Positions 9,188-18,472 of a DNA stretch of 64,000 nt are shown piece after piece (within the stretch, counting starts at the first letter, position 1; each line of letters begins with the position of its first letter). Both the position numbers and the translations under genes were made by a program. The notes beneath the pieces were generated by a model that was given only the letters and a program-made list of their open reading frames with translations, was not told where the DNA came from and did not search any database. This stretch comes from Candidatus Omnitrophota bacterium (GTDB lineage: Bacteria; Omnitrophota; Gorgyraeia; JAUYCX01): the NCBI GenBank assembly GCA_030692045.1, contig JAUYCX010000045.1, positions 94,086-158,085 on the forward strand, written 5' to 3'.

Positions 9188-11067
9188 CTAATTTTATATA
9201 AATTGAAAATCCTACTATGGATGAGTTCTAAATATTTATCTCTTATGGCTTCATCATTCAATAACTCTATTAGAGGTTTATAATCTTTTGTTAATTCTTC
9301 AAGTAATTTTATACTCCACTTCTTTTCAATAAATACTTTACGGTTACAAAAATCTTTGGGAATGAAAATATGTGTTATGCCTAATTCTTTAAGATACATC
9401 ATCAAACTATCTACATCATAATTTTTATATAAAATATGCGTTTGATGACCTAAATCCCCATAAGTAAATTTTCGCTCTAGATAATAGCAACATTCGAAGT
9501 CAATCAACAATATATTTGAATCTTTAGGCAAATTATGGTTTATGAAATCTATATCTTGATAAAAATTAAGCTTTTTAGAAAGATAGGATTTAGTAGTTTG
9601 CATTCCTAAAATTACAGGAATCTTATCTTTGTGGTCTAAGATTATGTTAATTGTGCTTATCAAAAACCATGAAAATATAATAATATAAATAACTTTTTTA
9701 AATTTAATATCAAAAGCAATTACTCTTTCAATCGCATAAGCTGTACAAATACTTAAAAGCGTAATAATAGCTGGCAGGAATCTCTGTTGTTGACTTAAAA
9801 ACCAAAACCATACAGTCAAATATAAACCGCTAAAGAATAAAAGATGAATTATTATTCTCTTTTTTTCTTTAAAAAATAACAAAACAGGAAGAAAAACAAA
9901 AAATAAAGGATTAAGATATGAACCGCCAAATTTGTCAGGATTAAAGGTTAAATACCAAGGAAGTAGCAAATAATTAATAAGGGTTCGTTTTATCCCATAT
10001 TTTAATAATGCATATTCCATATACTTAAGATACTCGGGTGTCAAGTGTAACCCACCGAATATCCGATAAAAAATCGGCCAAAAAGGATTTCCGGTAGAAA
10101 TAAAATTTCTTATATACCAATAAGAAGGAATTAAAACTGCTAAAGGAATAAATACTAACAACTGACTAAATAAAAAGTTTAAGTTTTTCTTATCTATAAA
10201 CAAAACTTTAATTATTATTCCTAAAACTATTAAAGAAAAGGAGACAATACTTAAGTATTTTACACCCATAGAAAACCCAATCATTATTCCTGCGATAACT
10301 AACCAGAACTTTTTTGAAGTATCCCACCAATTAAAAAATGCGTAAATTGCTAAAAACTCATAAAAATAGACAAATAAATCCACAAATGCCATTGTGGAGA
10401 GATACCCACCAACGATAGGCATAGTATAAAAAATCGTAGAAGCCAAAAGACAAACATTGAAAGAAAAATATTTTCTAGAGAAGGAAAAAATTGAAATGGC
10501 TAACATTATCCCCATTGCAAAATTAATTAATTTTGCCAGAATATCACTCTTTAATCCCATGCCTAAAAGATAAAGCATCTCTGCATTCTTAGGGAAGGTA
10601 AGAAAGGAGGGTAAAAAATTATAAGTTAAGTTGATATGAGCCAGATAACTTTTGGGCTGCATCAAATGGAAGGCTAAACCATCCCAATCCGTAGGAGGTG
10701 CTAATGCACCAAAGAGACTAAAAATAACTTGGACTAAGAGTATGGCTAATAATGAATAGGTAAATAAACTCTTTTTTGTATTAAAAAAAGTTTCTATTTT
10801 TTGAATTAGAATGAGGGCAATTCTTATTATCTGGGGAAATATAAAAATTATTATAAGAGAAATTAATCCATAAAAACAAATTCTATCTAACAGATTTAAT
10901 AAATATAGGGCTAATGTAAGATAACTTAATACTGCCCATCCTAAACCAGAAGAAAAAACAAATTCTTCCCAAAAATTTGTAAAATTAATTTTAACTATTT
11001 GATAAATCTTCTTGCCTAAACCAGCAGAAATTAATATTAGAATAATCAAAAAAATGATTTCAATCAT
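9184..11067 (-). CDS. Polytopic GT39/ArnT-like glycosyltransferase
   Basis: Second membrane glycosyltransferase candidate, 627 residues, with about twelve hydrophobic segments. The first external loop carries PPTDWDGLAFHLMQPKSY, a form of the acidic DxD/His loop of GT39 enzymes, followed by FPKNAEMLYLL. A soluble C-terminal part (from about residue 480) contains LPKDSNILLIDFECCYYLERK. The Shine-Dalgarno AGGAAGA is 9 nt before the ATG. It shares little sequence with its neighbour at 7514-9187 beyond the general layout, so they are probably not recent duplicates. Confidence 0.75.
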   Translation of the reverse strand: MIEIIFLIILILISAGLGKKIYQIVKINFTNFWEEFVFSSGLGWAVLSYLTLALYLLNLLDRICFYGLISLIIIFIFPQIIRIALILIQKIETFFNTKKSLFTYSLLAILLVQVIFSLFGALAPPTDWDGLAFHLMQPKSYLAHINLTYNFLPSFLTFPKNAEMLYLLGMGLKSDILAKLINFAMGIMLAISIFSFSRKYFSFNVCLLASTIFYTMPIVGGYLSTMAFVDLFVYFYEFLAIYAFFNWWDTSKKFWLVIAGIMIGFSMGVKYLSIVSFSLIVLGIIIKVLFIDKKNLNFLFSQLLVFIPLAVLIPSYWYIRNFISTGNPFWPIFYRIFGGLHLTPEYLKYMEYALLKYGIKRTLINYLLLPWYLTFNPDKFGGSYLNPLFFVFLPVLLFFKEKKRIIIHLLFFSGLYLTVWFWFLSQQQRFLPAIITLLSICTAYAIERVIAFDIKFKKVIYIIIFSWFLISTINIILDHKDKIPVILGMQTTKSYLSKKLNFYQDIDFINHNLPKDSNILLIDFECCYYLERKFTYGDLGHQTHILYKNYDVDSLMMYLKELGITHIFIPKDFCNRKVFIEKKWSIKLLEELTKDYKPLIELLNDEAIRDKYLELIHSRIFNLYKIR

Positions 11068-11088
11068 TTAAAATCTTCCTGATAATAA

Positions 11089-11187
11089 TCAAACATTCTT
11101 AAAATTTCTTAAAAAAATTAAGAAAAATAATAAATAGGCGAAAATTATCCATGCCCGAATAAACCATTTTTTGAATTTTTCGAACAT
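11089..11187 (-). CDS. Possible 32-residue single-pass membrane peptide
   Basis: Small open frame found by reading the gap between two genes. It starts MFEKFKKWF, continues with a hydrophobic stretch of about 15 residues (IIFAYLLFFLIFL) and ends RNFKNV, then TGA. A strong ribosome site (AAGGTGGTGA, 8 nt before the ATG) overlaps the last codons and stop of the upstream radical SAM gene, which suggests coupled translation. The pattern, a basic amphipathic start, one membrane span and a basic end, is typical of small membrane peptides. No family is recognised and the frame could be chance. Confidence 0.42.
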   Translation of the reverse strand: MFEKFKKWFIRAWIIFAYLLFFLIFLRNFKNV

Positions 11188-11195
11188 CTTAAAAA

Positions 11196-12590
11196 TCACC
11201 ACCTTTTCCAAAACATTGCTTGTAAGGCGCGAATTATTGTATCTATCCGAACAAATATAAATTCGTTAGGATTCCTAAGTGCTTTCTTAAAATATCTAAA
11301 GCTTAAATAGAATTCCCGATAAGCTAATTTGGCTAAACGCCTGCAATCTTCATTTGACAAATTTGGATAATTAGGCTCTTTTCCCAACAAACAATTATGT
11401 TCTACTAACCAATCATAGAAAGGCGTTGAAGGATACGGAATAATTAATTGAAATTGAGCAGTATCAGGATCTAATTCTTTTGCCCATTTAATGGTTTCTA
11501 AAATTCCTTCTTTAGTTTCTCCATTAAATCCTATAGCAAAGTCAGCATGAATCCTTAAACCTGCCTCTTTTGCATCTTTATTAAATTCAATCATTCTTTC
11601 TTTGGTAATACCTTTTTTAATATTTTTTAAGACTTCGGGATTGCTTGATTCATAACCAACATGGAGATTACGGCAACCAGCTTTTTTCATAAGCCTTAAA
11701 GTTTCAAACTCCATATTTGGCCGAACATAACATGACCAAGAAATTCTAATATCCTTCCTCAAAAGGCTCTGGGATAATTCAACTGCCCTTTCTGAAGTTA
11801 AGGTATCATCTTGAACCATAATTGATTTTACACTTGGGGTTTGGTGTTTGACAAACCTAAATTCTTCAGTAACATTGTCAATTGAGCGAAGATTATAAAC
11901 TGACCCGGTAATAAAAGAGTGAACCCAAAGACAAAATGAACATATTCCCCAGACACAGCCACGTCCTGTCATTAAATCAATAAAGGGATAATATTCAGAA
12001 GGAGCTTTATAATATTTAAGATTAAGATGGCGATTAAAAAAGTCTGTAACAAAAGGGATATTGTCAAGTTGAGCTGTATTTAACAATGTCCTTAACTCAT
12101 TATGTTTAATATCTGCATCAATTTTATAATACAAATTTTTTATTTCAGAATATGGAAGGCCTTGCAATAATTCTAAAATTGGATATTCAAATTCTCCCTT
12201 AATTGCTAGTTTGATGTTTTTAGTTTTCTGAAGTATCTTATCCGGCCAAATTGAGACATACGGACCAACAAATACTGCCTGACAATTTAGCTTATTAACT
12301 AATTCTTGTGAAAAATTTATATCATTATCTTCGCTCTTAAGCCCGCTATAAATTACTAAAAGGTCTGGTTTATAATCTAAAATAATTTGTTTGCACTCTT
12401 TATGGCTTAATCCATAAGCAGGCGCATCGATGAGCTTAACTTCAAACCCATATTTTTCTAAGAATGCTCCACAATATCCTAACCAAATGGGATACCACTG
12501 CGTTTTGGAAAGCGAGACAAAATCACAACGGGCATTACGCATATACTCGGGTAGATACGGTGGGCTTAATAATAATATTTTTTTACTCAA
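11196..12590 (-). CDS. B12-binding radical SAM protein with CX4CX2C cluster motif
   Basis: Residues 1-170 form a cobalamin-binding-type domain (LLLSPPYLPEYMR, LVIYSG, AVFVGPYVS, AIKGEFEYPILEL). The radical SAM domain follows, with RGCVWGICSFC near residue 212. That motif has four residues between the first two cysteines, where CX3CX2C is usual. Later motifs are SWSCYVRPNMEF, GYESSNPEVL and DFAIGFNGETKEG, standard for the family. Family members methylate or rearrange unactivated carbons, or act without cobalamin. Total length is 464. It starts a run of nine radical SAM genes; the substrate is unknown. Confidence 0.85.
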   Translation of the reverse strand: MSKKILLLSPPYLPEYMRNARCDFVSLSKTQWYPIWLGYCGAFLEKYGFEVKLIDAPAYGLSHKECKQIILDYKPDLLVIYSGLKSEDNDINFSQELVNKLNCQAVFVGPYVSIWPDKILQKTKNIKLAIKGEFEYPILELLQGLPYSEIKNLYYKIDADIKHNELRTLLNTAQLDNIPFVTDFFNRHLNLKYYKAPSEYYPFIDLMTGRGCVWGICSFCLWVHSFITGSVYNLRSIDNVTEEFRFVKHQTPSVKSIMVQDDTLTSERAVELSQSLLRKDIRISWSCYVRPNMEFETLRLMKKAGCRNLHVGYESSNPEVLKNIKKGITKERMIEFNKDAKEAGLRIHADFAIGFNGETKEGILETIKWAKELDPDTAQFQLIIPYPSTPFYDWLVEHNCLLGKEPNYPNLSNEDCRRLAKLAYREFYLSFRYFKKALRNPNEFIFVRIDTIIRALQAMFWKRW

Positions 12591-13341
12591 TGCTTACCTT
12601 CCTGGCAACAATACTCAATAGGGGAGCACTCGACGAACAAAACTTCTTATAACCAAAAATTTTATTCGTAAATCTGCTTAAGCCAAACCAATGATTGAAG
12701 CTATCTATAATCTCAAATCCTAACTCTTTTAGACAATGCTCTAATTCTTGTTTGTCTATCCCATCTGAATGGAATTCAGCTAAGTCATAAATTCTCTCAT
12801 CAATGCCTGCGGATATATATTTATCCTTACGCCTTGATACCCTCCTATAAATTTTAAGCAATAATTTAAATCTCTTGGCAAATCTTTTATCTAAATCATG
12901 GTCGATATATAAAATCCCACCTTTTTTTAATACGTGATGTATTTCATCTAACATAACTCTAAAATCATAAAAATGATGTATGGCAGAAAATAATACTACA
13001 ATATCTATTGTTTCATCTTTTAAAGGAATAAAATCTACATCCGCACAAATAACTCCATCTGCAAATTGAGAAACCTTTTTTAAAATATTTTCTGATATGT
13101 CCAAGCCATACAATCTTTTAAATAAACCTTGTGCCGCTTTAATTACAAAACCACTTCCGCAGCCTATGTCTAACAAAACAGATTTTTCATTTACAATTAT
13201 TGACAATCCTTCTAACCGATTTCTTAACCAGCTAAGAAGATTGCGGGAGCGCCTTCCATCAATCTTTTCATAATTATCTTTTATAGTGTCATATAAAAGC
13301 TTATTTGCTTGCTTAACGCTAAGTTTTTCTTTATCGCCCAT
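12583..13341 (-). CDS. Class I SAM-dependent methyltransferase
   Basis: A 252-residue methyltransferase with LLDIGCGSGFVIKAA (motif I, near residue 57), GLDISENILKK, DETIDIVVLFSAIHHFYD and VLKKGGILYIDHD. The start overlaps the stop of the epimerase gene by 11 bp, and its own stop overlaps the next radical SAM gene by 8 bp, so it is embedded in the operon. The C-terminal region (HWFGLSRFTNKIFGYKKF) is basic and partly hydrophobic, which would suit a membrane-bound substrate; that is inference. Confidence 0.82.
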   Translation of the reverse strand: MGDKEKLSVKQANKLLYDTIKDNYEKIDGRRSRNLLSWLRNRLEGLSIIVNEKSVLLDIGCGSGFVIKAAQGLFKRLYGLDISENILKKVSQFADGVICADVDFIPLKDETIDIVVLFSAIHHFYDFRVMLDEIHHVLKKGGILYIDHDLDKRFAKRFKLLLKIYRRVSRRKDKYISAGIDERIYDLAEFHSDGIDKQELEHCLKELGFEIIDSFNHWFGLSRFTNKIFGYKKFCSSSAPLLSIVARKVSIE

Positions 13342-14326
13342 TACAAATTAGACCTTCTTTAAGGTAGTATTTAAACGCCTCAGTAACTGCTTCTTCTAAT
13401 GTTTCCTTTGGACTCCAGCCCAAGCTTTCCCTGGCTTTTTGAGAGCTATAATATTTGTAATTATAAGATTCTTTAATTATTTGAGGTGTTATTAAATTGA
13501 AGCCTCTTTTTCTGAAAGTGAGTTTATCTTTCAAAAAAGCAGCAACATTCGCAGGTAAATATGTCCATCTGGGTAAAATAAATTTTATCCCGCCTTTGCC
13601 TAAAACAGTTGCAATGCGATTAAATAATTCAAAAAATGTAAGATTCTCATTACAAAAGATATAACGCTCTCCTGGCCTTCCTTTTTGAGCCAACAATATT
13701 AGACCATCAATTAAATCATTTACAGTAACATAACTTGTGCCGCCAGGTGGAGCAAACTTTATTTTATTCTCATAAATTGCCTTTATAATACTACCAGAAT
13801 TTAACCTTCTATCACCAGCTCCATATACTGTCGCAATATTAGCAATAGAGATATTTGCACCCTTTTTAACATATTCCTGCACAACCTCCTCAGCCTTCAT
13901 TTTGGTATAAGCATAAACATTTGATTTAGGTATCTTGGGCTTAGCAGTTTCATCTATAATTTGGTTTTCATCTTTCGAATAGCCTAAAACCGCACAGGCA
14001 CTTAGATGTACAACCTTTTTTACTTTAGCTTGATAGGCGGCTTCTAAAACATTACGCGTGCCTTCTACATTAACCTTATATGCTTTTTGAAAATTACCTT
14101 CCTGAAAGGATATATAGGCAGCACAGTGAAATAATATATCACACCCATTAACGTTTGAAATAAAACTTTCTGGACTCAATATATCACCAAAGACAATTGT
14201 TGTTTTTTCATTAATTTCTTTATCTGTCTTTCTAAATAAAGTATATACCTGATTATTAACAACCAGTTTCTTAACTAAGTTGCTACCAATAAACCCCGAG
14301 GCACCTGTTATAAATATTTTATTCAT
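13331..14326 (-). CDS. NAD(P)-dependent extended SDR epimerase/dehydratase
   Basis: Rossmann enzyme of the extended SDR family, 331 residues. It has the ITGASGFIGSNLVKKL nucleotide-binding start, FHCAAYISF, VNVEGTRNVLEAA, the catalytic YAYTKMKAEE (YxxxK, near residue 143) and a substrate domain ending in SLGWSPKETLEEAV. The overall pattern is closest to dihydroflavonol-reductase/HpnA-like members, which act on sugars or lipid-linked groups. It overlaps both neighbouring genes by a few bases. Exact substrate not predictable. Confidence 0.85.
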   Translation of the reverse strand: MNKIFITGASGFIGSNLVKKLVVNNQVYTLFRKTDKEINEKTTIVFGDILSPESFISNVNGCDILFHCAAYISFQEGNFQKAYKVNVEGTRNVLEAAYQAKVKKVVHLSACAVLGYSKDENQIIDETAKPKIPKSNVYAYTKMKAEEVVQEYVKKGANISIANIATVYGAGDRRLNSGSIIKAIYENKIKFAPPGGTSYVTVNDLIDGLILLAQKGRPGERYIFCNENLTFFELFNRIATVLGKGGIKFILPRWTYLPANVAAFLKDKLTFRKRGFNLITPQIIKESYNYKYYSSQKARESLGWSPKETLEEAVTEAFKYYLKEGLICNGR

Positions 14327-15749
14327 AACTTATATTTTCATTCCAATTTAAGAAAGAGAGGGCTCCTCTAATATAGCGATTAAAATCACTTAGAGAACGT
14401 ATTCGTCTCAATTGATTAAAAATGTACCTTGGCCTTATATAATATCTTCTGTATGCCAAATTATAGAATTGCTTTAATTCCGAGGGGGTTACGTCGCAAA
14501 GTTTTATCATTGGCGTAGCTCCATTTGCCTTATCATAAATTTCTCTGCCTTCATATAACAACAAGCCATTGCTTTTGGCTTCTTCAAACAACTTTGTGCC
14601 GGGCATCGGACTGATTATATTATAAATGACAAAATCTGTATCTAACTCTAAAGAGAACTCTATTGTTCGTTTGATAGTTTGTTTCGTCTCTCCTGGAAAG
14701 CCTAAAATATAGAAAGCCCTTGTCTCCATACCGGCTTCTTTGGTCCATTGAATAGCCTTTTTGGCATCTTTCAGAGAAGAATCCTTATCTATCTTTTCGA
14801 GGATATTCTCATCACCAGACTCTATCCCGTAGCCTACGGCGAAACATCCACTTTTCTGCATCTTATTTAATAGCGGGGGATCAATAAGATTAACTCTAGT
14901 ACTACAACTCCATGTAAAATCCAATTTTTTTTGTAATAAAAGTTCGCATAATTCTGCTGTTTTTTTCTTATCAAGGGTAAAAACGTCGTCGTTAAAAAGA
15001 ACTTCACGGATACCGTAATCATTTACTAATGTCTCTATTTCTTGCATTGTCTTAAAGGGAGATTGAACTCTGTATTGTAACCCAAAAATGCTGCTTGAAC
15101 AAAAGGTGCACCTAAAAGGACAACCCCTAGAAGTAATCATATTTGCCGCTGGAAGTCTCCTATATGTCCCGTGTGCAGGATGATATAATCTCATATTTAT
15201 CAGATCTCTGGCAGGAAACGGAAGTGTATCTAAATCTATCGTTTTATGCTGACCTTGTGTTCGTACTATTTTCCCACCTTCCTTGTAAACTATATTTGGC
15301 ACACCATTAATACCCACTTTTCTGTATATAGATTCTAATAATTCTGCAAAGATAACTTCGCCCTCTCCTATAACAGCTATATCAATATTGGCAGAGCTAC
15401 TAATACACTCTTCTGGCTGTACAGATACATGAGGTCCGCCGACAACAATAATACAATGAGGAAAGTTTTCTTTAACTATCTCTGCTGTTTTTAGAACCCC
15501 TGAAAATGTTGCAGTGCAGACAGTTATCCCTACGATATCAGGCTGAAAATCTTTTAATTCTTTCTGAAATCCTTCAAAATCAAGTTTATAAGCGGATGAG
15601 TCCAGTATGCAAACGTCAATATTTCTACATCTTTCTCTTACATAAGCTGCTATATACAGCAAGCCCAATGGCGGTAAAACTGCACCTGTTTTACTATAAA
15701 CATTATACTCTACCAAAGAATATGGTGGGTTTATTAATAAGACATTCAT
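14319..15749 (-). CDS. B12-binding-domain radical SAM protein
   Basis: A 476-residue class B-type protein. N-terminal cobalamin-domain signatures: VLLINPPYS, PPLGLLYIAAYV, DIVGITVCTATFS, IIVVGGPHVSVQPE and AVIGEGEVIF. The radical SAM motif is SRGCPFRCTFCSS (CX3CX2C, near residue 207), followed by SCSTRVNLI, YGIESGDENIL and RAFYILGFPGETKQT. Such proteins include methyltransferases and the hopanoid enzymes HpnJ/HpnP; the present target is unknown. It shares the gene order rSAM-epimerase-methyltransferase-rSAM with its neighbours. Confidence 0.9.
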   Translation of the reverse strand: MNVLLINPPYSLVEYNVYSKTGAVLPPLGLLYIAAYVRERCRNIDVCILDSSAYKLDFEGFQKELKDFQPDIVGITVCTATFSGVLKTAEIVKENFPHCIIVVGGPHVSVQPEECISSSANIDIAVIGEGEVIFAELLESIYRKVGINGVPNIVYKEGGKIVRTQGQHKTIDLDTLPFPARDLINMRLYHPAHGTYRRLPAANMITSRGCPFRCTFCSSSIFGLQYRVQSPFKTMQEIETLVNDYGIREVLFNDDVFTLDKKKTAELCELLLQKKLDFTWSCSTRVNLIDPPLLNKMQKSGCFAVGYGIESGDENILEKIDKDSSLKDAKKAIQWTKEAGMETRAFYILGFPGETKQTIKRTIEFSLELDTDFVIYNIISPMPGTKLFEEAKSNGLLLYEGREIYDKANGATPMIKLCDVTPSELKQFYNLAYRRYYIRPRYIFNQLRRIRSLSDFNRYIRGALSFLNWNENISYE

Positions 15750-15797
15750 AAATAATGGATCTTTTTCTCCTTAGAAAGCTAAAAATTTAATCTTTCT

Positions 15798-16217
15798 TTA
15801 TAATTTCTCATTCGTTTTTCTTGAGCGGCAATAACTAATTGCTGACCACCATCTGTAGTATATACGTTTAAGATATAAAGCCTGGGCTATATCAACAATG
15901 TAATGCAATATAACACCCAATAAACAGGCGTAAAGAAATAACGAGCTAAAGATAAAAGTAATTAAACTAAAAAAAATAAAAAATTCTATGGTATGAAATA
16001 TACAAAGACAAAAACGTTCAACATCCCTATGGGCATCAAAATATTCCATTGCTTTTCTTATATGCAATTTACGAAATTTGTATATATAGTAGAGATAATG
16101 ATCTGCATCTAGAAAAGAGGCAAAACAGAAAAAACCTATCGCGTTCTTGATGCCAAGAAATCTATAAACAATGATAGAAAAAATCCCTCCGCTAATAACA
16201 TGAATGGGTAAATTCAT
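15798..16217 (-). CDS. Small membrane protein resembling YdjM/metal-dependent hydrolases
   Basis: A 139-residue protein with about three membrane segments. Conserved-looking polar groups inside or next to the membrane are His6, DADHYLYY (near residue 37), HTIEF (near 72) and GVILHYIVD (near 100). This His/Asp pattern is that of membrane-bound metal-dependent hydrolases of the YdjM type. The C-terminus is basic. It lies 4 bp from the TIGR04076-like gene upstream. Family assignment is from pattern only; phospholipid or other lipid hydrolysis is a guess. Confidence 0.55.
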   Translation of the reverse strand: MNLPIHVISGGIFSIIVYRFLGIKNAIGFFCFASFLDADHYLYYIYKFRKLHIRKAMEYFDAHRDVERFCLCIFHTIEFFIFFSLITFIFSSLFLYACLLGVILHYIVDIAQALYLKRIYYRWWSAISYCRSRKTNEKL

Positions 16218-16221
16218 TTAA

Positions 16222-16821
16222 TCAAGCTTCCTTCCAAACGCCGTATACTATACCCTCATGGTCGGGACAGTGAATATTTACAATCTCGCCTTGCTTTTGC
16301 CAAGGCAAACTATAACCTAACAAATATGACAAAAGAAACGGATAAATGCCATGGAAGGATGCAGGACACAATTCATCGAGTCTTCGAGTATTAAACCAGT
16401 AAGTTTTACCAGCAACGTATCCAGCAGGACAACTTCCTTTATTCTCTGTTACTTTTAATTTGATACACCAATGAAGGTCTGCCCAATCCAATCGAATTGA
16501 CATTTTAGATAGAAGATATACAAATAATTTCCAAACTATGCGGATAAATAATGGCAGAGCGGGAATTCGGGTAATTTCAAAAGTAATACCTTTAGGATTG
16601 GGACAAAAAAGAGTAATTTTCTTATTTTTAAATTCATTTTTATCCGCATCATATAGAAAAGCTAAACAATAAGGATAAGCAACATAAAAAGCATCCAAAC
16701 AGAAATCACGCACGATATCATCAGACTTATAAACTTGCCCCTTACGCTTATGATACTTACAAATTTTTTTCATAACCAATGTATCAAGGACAAATTCTGG
16801 TAATTTAAAACAGCTTTTCAT
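16222..16821 (-). CDS. Protein with two TIGR04076-like modules
   Basis: A 199-residue protein made of two copies of one module. The C-terminal copy (about 121-199) has SCPAGYVAGKTYWF, CPASFHGIYPFLL, SLPW and IHCPDHEGIVY. The N-terminal copy (about 14-88) repeats this pattern in diverged form: CKYHKRKGQVY, FCLDAFYVAYPYCLAFL and LFCPNPKGITF. The single module (about 80 residues, Cys-x-x-Gly, CPxxFHxxYPY, CP near the end) resembles TIGR04076, a family of unknown function in anaerobes. The gene abuts its doubled neighbour at 16822. Function unknown; the conserved Cys/His positions suggest metal or redox chemistry. Confidence 0.68.
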   Translation of the reverse strand: MKSCFKLPEFVLDTLVMKKICKYHKRKGQVYKSDDIVRDFCLDAFYVAYPYCLAFLYDADKNEFKNKKITLFCPNPKGITFEITRIPALPLFIRIVWKLFVYLLSKMSIRLDWADLHWCIKLKVTENKGSCPAGYVAGKTYWFNTRRLDELCPASFHGIYPFLLSYLLGYSLPWQKQGEIVNIHCPDHEGIVYGVWKEA

Positions 16822-17343
16822 TTAGATAACCTCAAATAAAAATTCTGCATTACCACAATAGCTATGTGGGCACTTTAAAATAGGCTTACAGTCTTTATCT
16901 GTCCAGGGTAATTTTTCGCCCTTAGCCAATAAGTTAAGATATGGGATAAAAGCATCTAATGCTTTTGGGCAAAATTTAAATGTGTCAGGACTTAAAATAA
17001 AGATGTCTCCTTTTTTATGCCCTTTAAGACACTCTCCCCGTGCTCCAATTACTTCAACACGCACCGTATCCCTTGTATCAGAAAGAAAAACCTTCATCTC
17101 TAATGCATCTTTTGGATTAGGGCATTGAACAATAACTCCATTTTTAGGTCTAACCCATCTAAACCGACCACCATTTATCAAGGTTAAATAGTATGGATAA
17201 ATGGAATGAAAGGCAAAGATGCATAAACCCTGCGGTGTAAGATCTTCAGCAGCAAGAGCTTCCTTCATCGCGAACTTACATCTATGAATATCTCGCGAAT
17301 ATATAGAAATATTACTTAGCTTAAAATAATTACAATTACACAC
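16822..17343 (-). CDS. Second protein with two TIGR04076-like modules
   Basis: A 173-residue paralogue of the next gene, also double. The N-terminal copy (about 8-85) has CIFAFHSIYPYYLTL, a Trp in FRWV, and VIVQCPNPKD. The C-terminal copy (about 94-173) has ARGECLKGHKKGDIF, FCPKALDAFIPYLNLL, LPWTD and LKCPH. The stop is immediately followed by the ATG at 16821, so the two are co-translated, and both follow the radical SAM/SPASM gene at 17369. Four related modules in a row suggest a hetero-oligomer. No function is established for this family as far as I know. Confidence 0.68.
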   Translation of the reverse strand: MCNCNYFKLSNISIYSRDIHRCKFAMKEALAAEDLTPQGLCIFAFHSIYPYYLTLINGGRFRWVRPKNGVIVQCPNPKDALEMKVFLSDTRDTVRVEVIGARGECLKGHKKGDIFILSPDTFKFCPKALDAFIPYLNLLAKGEKLPWTDKDCKPILKCPHSYCGNAEFLFEVI

Positions 17344-17368
17344 TTTCGCTTGGTTCCACCTCCATTAA

Positions 17369-18457
17369 TCATATATTGTTAGTGATTTGATTCTTTACTC
17401 TTCGACTAAAGGTTTGTTTGAGTGTTACTAGCAGACCATCTGTCAAGCCTCGCAGAGACATAATTCTATTCCACTCAGGAACTCCAGGGCAGAAACAAGT
17501 TAGACACCTCAATCTTGCCATATTATCCCAAGCTTTTTGAAAACCATCTTTGAGTATATTCATCGGCTGAAAGTGATCCGTGTTCCAAAGAGCTGCGCAA
17601 GGATATAAGTCTCCGTTTGCATCTACATAAAACATTGTATTTCCGAAAGGACACTTATTTTTATAAAATTTTCTGTGTTCTATATCATCTTGGAAAATAA
17701 TTTTATTATAAGGTAAAGGGTAGTTAATCACATAATCCAGAGCGGCTTGAGAAAAAAGTACCCGCCGTCCTTGTTGACGAAGTTTCTTCAACTTAATAAA
17801 AACATTTTTAATCTCCCCATCGCTTAATGTAACCTCCTCTGCTCTTACAATATCTTCACAAAGAAATTCAGCGGTTATAGCGAAGGTAACATAAAGGTCA
17901 AACTTATCTGCTAAATTTAAAAGAAATTCTAAACTGTTCTGACTTTGTTTAGTCATAACAGCATTAATGCGCACAACTACGCCGTTTTCTCTTGCTATCT
18001 TAATTGCATCAAGGGCATACTTGAAACTTCCTTTGCCTCTATTGGCATCATTTGCAACTTCATCTCCATCAAGGCTTACCATAAGTGAATTAATCTTTTT
18101 TACCACATTGATCATTTTGGGAACCAATATTCCATTGGTAGTCATATCACAGATAATCTTTTTACTTTGAATATGCCCAATAATTTCTTCAATATCAGGA
18201 TGAAGTAAAGGCTCCCCTCCCATCAGGCAAATCATTCGACAACCCATAGTAAATATTTCATCAATAAGTTGTTTCCACTCTTGAGTACTTAATTCCTTTC
18301 TTTTTTTAGTTGTATCTACAAAACAATAGCGACAGTGCATATTGCAACGATCGGTAAGAAGCAAATAGGCGACTACCGGACTGCGTTGACCTAAAATTTT
18401 ACATTGCATTACCTTATTAAACAAACGCGCTCGCTTGACTAACAGATTACTTAACAT
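17369..18457 (-). CDS. Radical SAM/SPASM protein
   Basis: A 362-residue enzyme: N-terminal amphipathic basic helix (about 1-25); radical SAM motif TDRCNMHCRYCFVD (near 35); GGEPLLHPDI; TTNGILV; SLDGDEVANDANRGKGSF; and a C-terminal Cys-rich region, CPFGNTMFYVDANGDLYPC then CLTCFCPG, which would bind an auxiliary cluster. It is clearly paralogous to the protein at 20238 (same NDANRG-type motif and same DANxDLYPC). The basic N-terminal helix and the long hydrophobic/basic tail suggest membrane association. No small precursor peptide is next to it, so a non-peptide substrate is possible. Confidence 0.88.
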   Translation of the reverse strand: MLSNLLVKRARLFNKVMQCKILGQRSPVVAYLLLTDRCNMHCRYCFVDTTKKRKELSTQEWKQLIDEIFTMGCRMICLMGGEPLLHPDIEEIIGHIQSKKIICDMTTNGILVPKMINVVKKINSLMVSLDGDEVANDANRGKGSFKYALDAIKIARENGVVVRINAVMTKQSQNSLEFLLNLADKFDLYVTFAITAEFLCEDIVRAEEVTLSDGEIKNVFIKLKKLRQQGRRVLFSQAALDYVINYPLPYNKIIFQDDIEHRKFYKNKCPFGNTMFYVDANGDLYPCAALWNTDHFQPMNILKDGFQKAWDNMARLRCLTCFCPGVPEWNRIMSLRGLTDGLLVTLKQTFSRRVKNQITNNI

Positions 18458-18472
18458 TATTTTTTAATGTAA

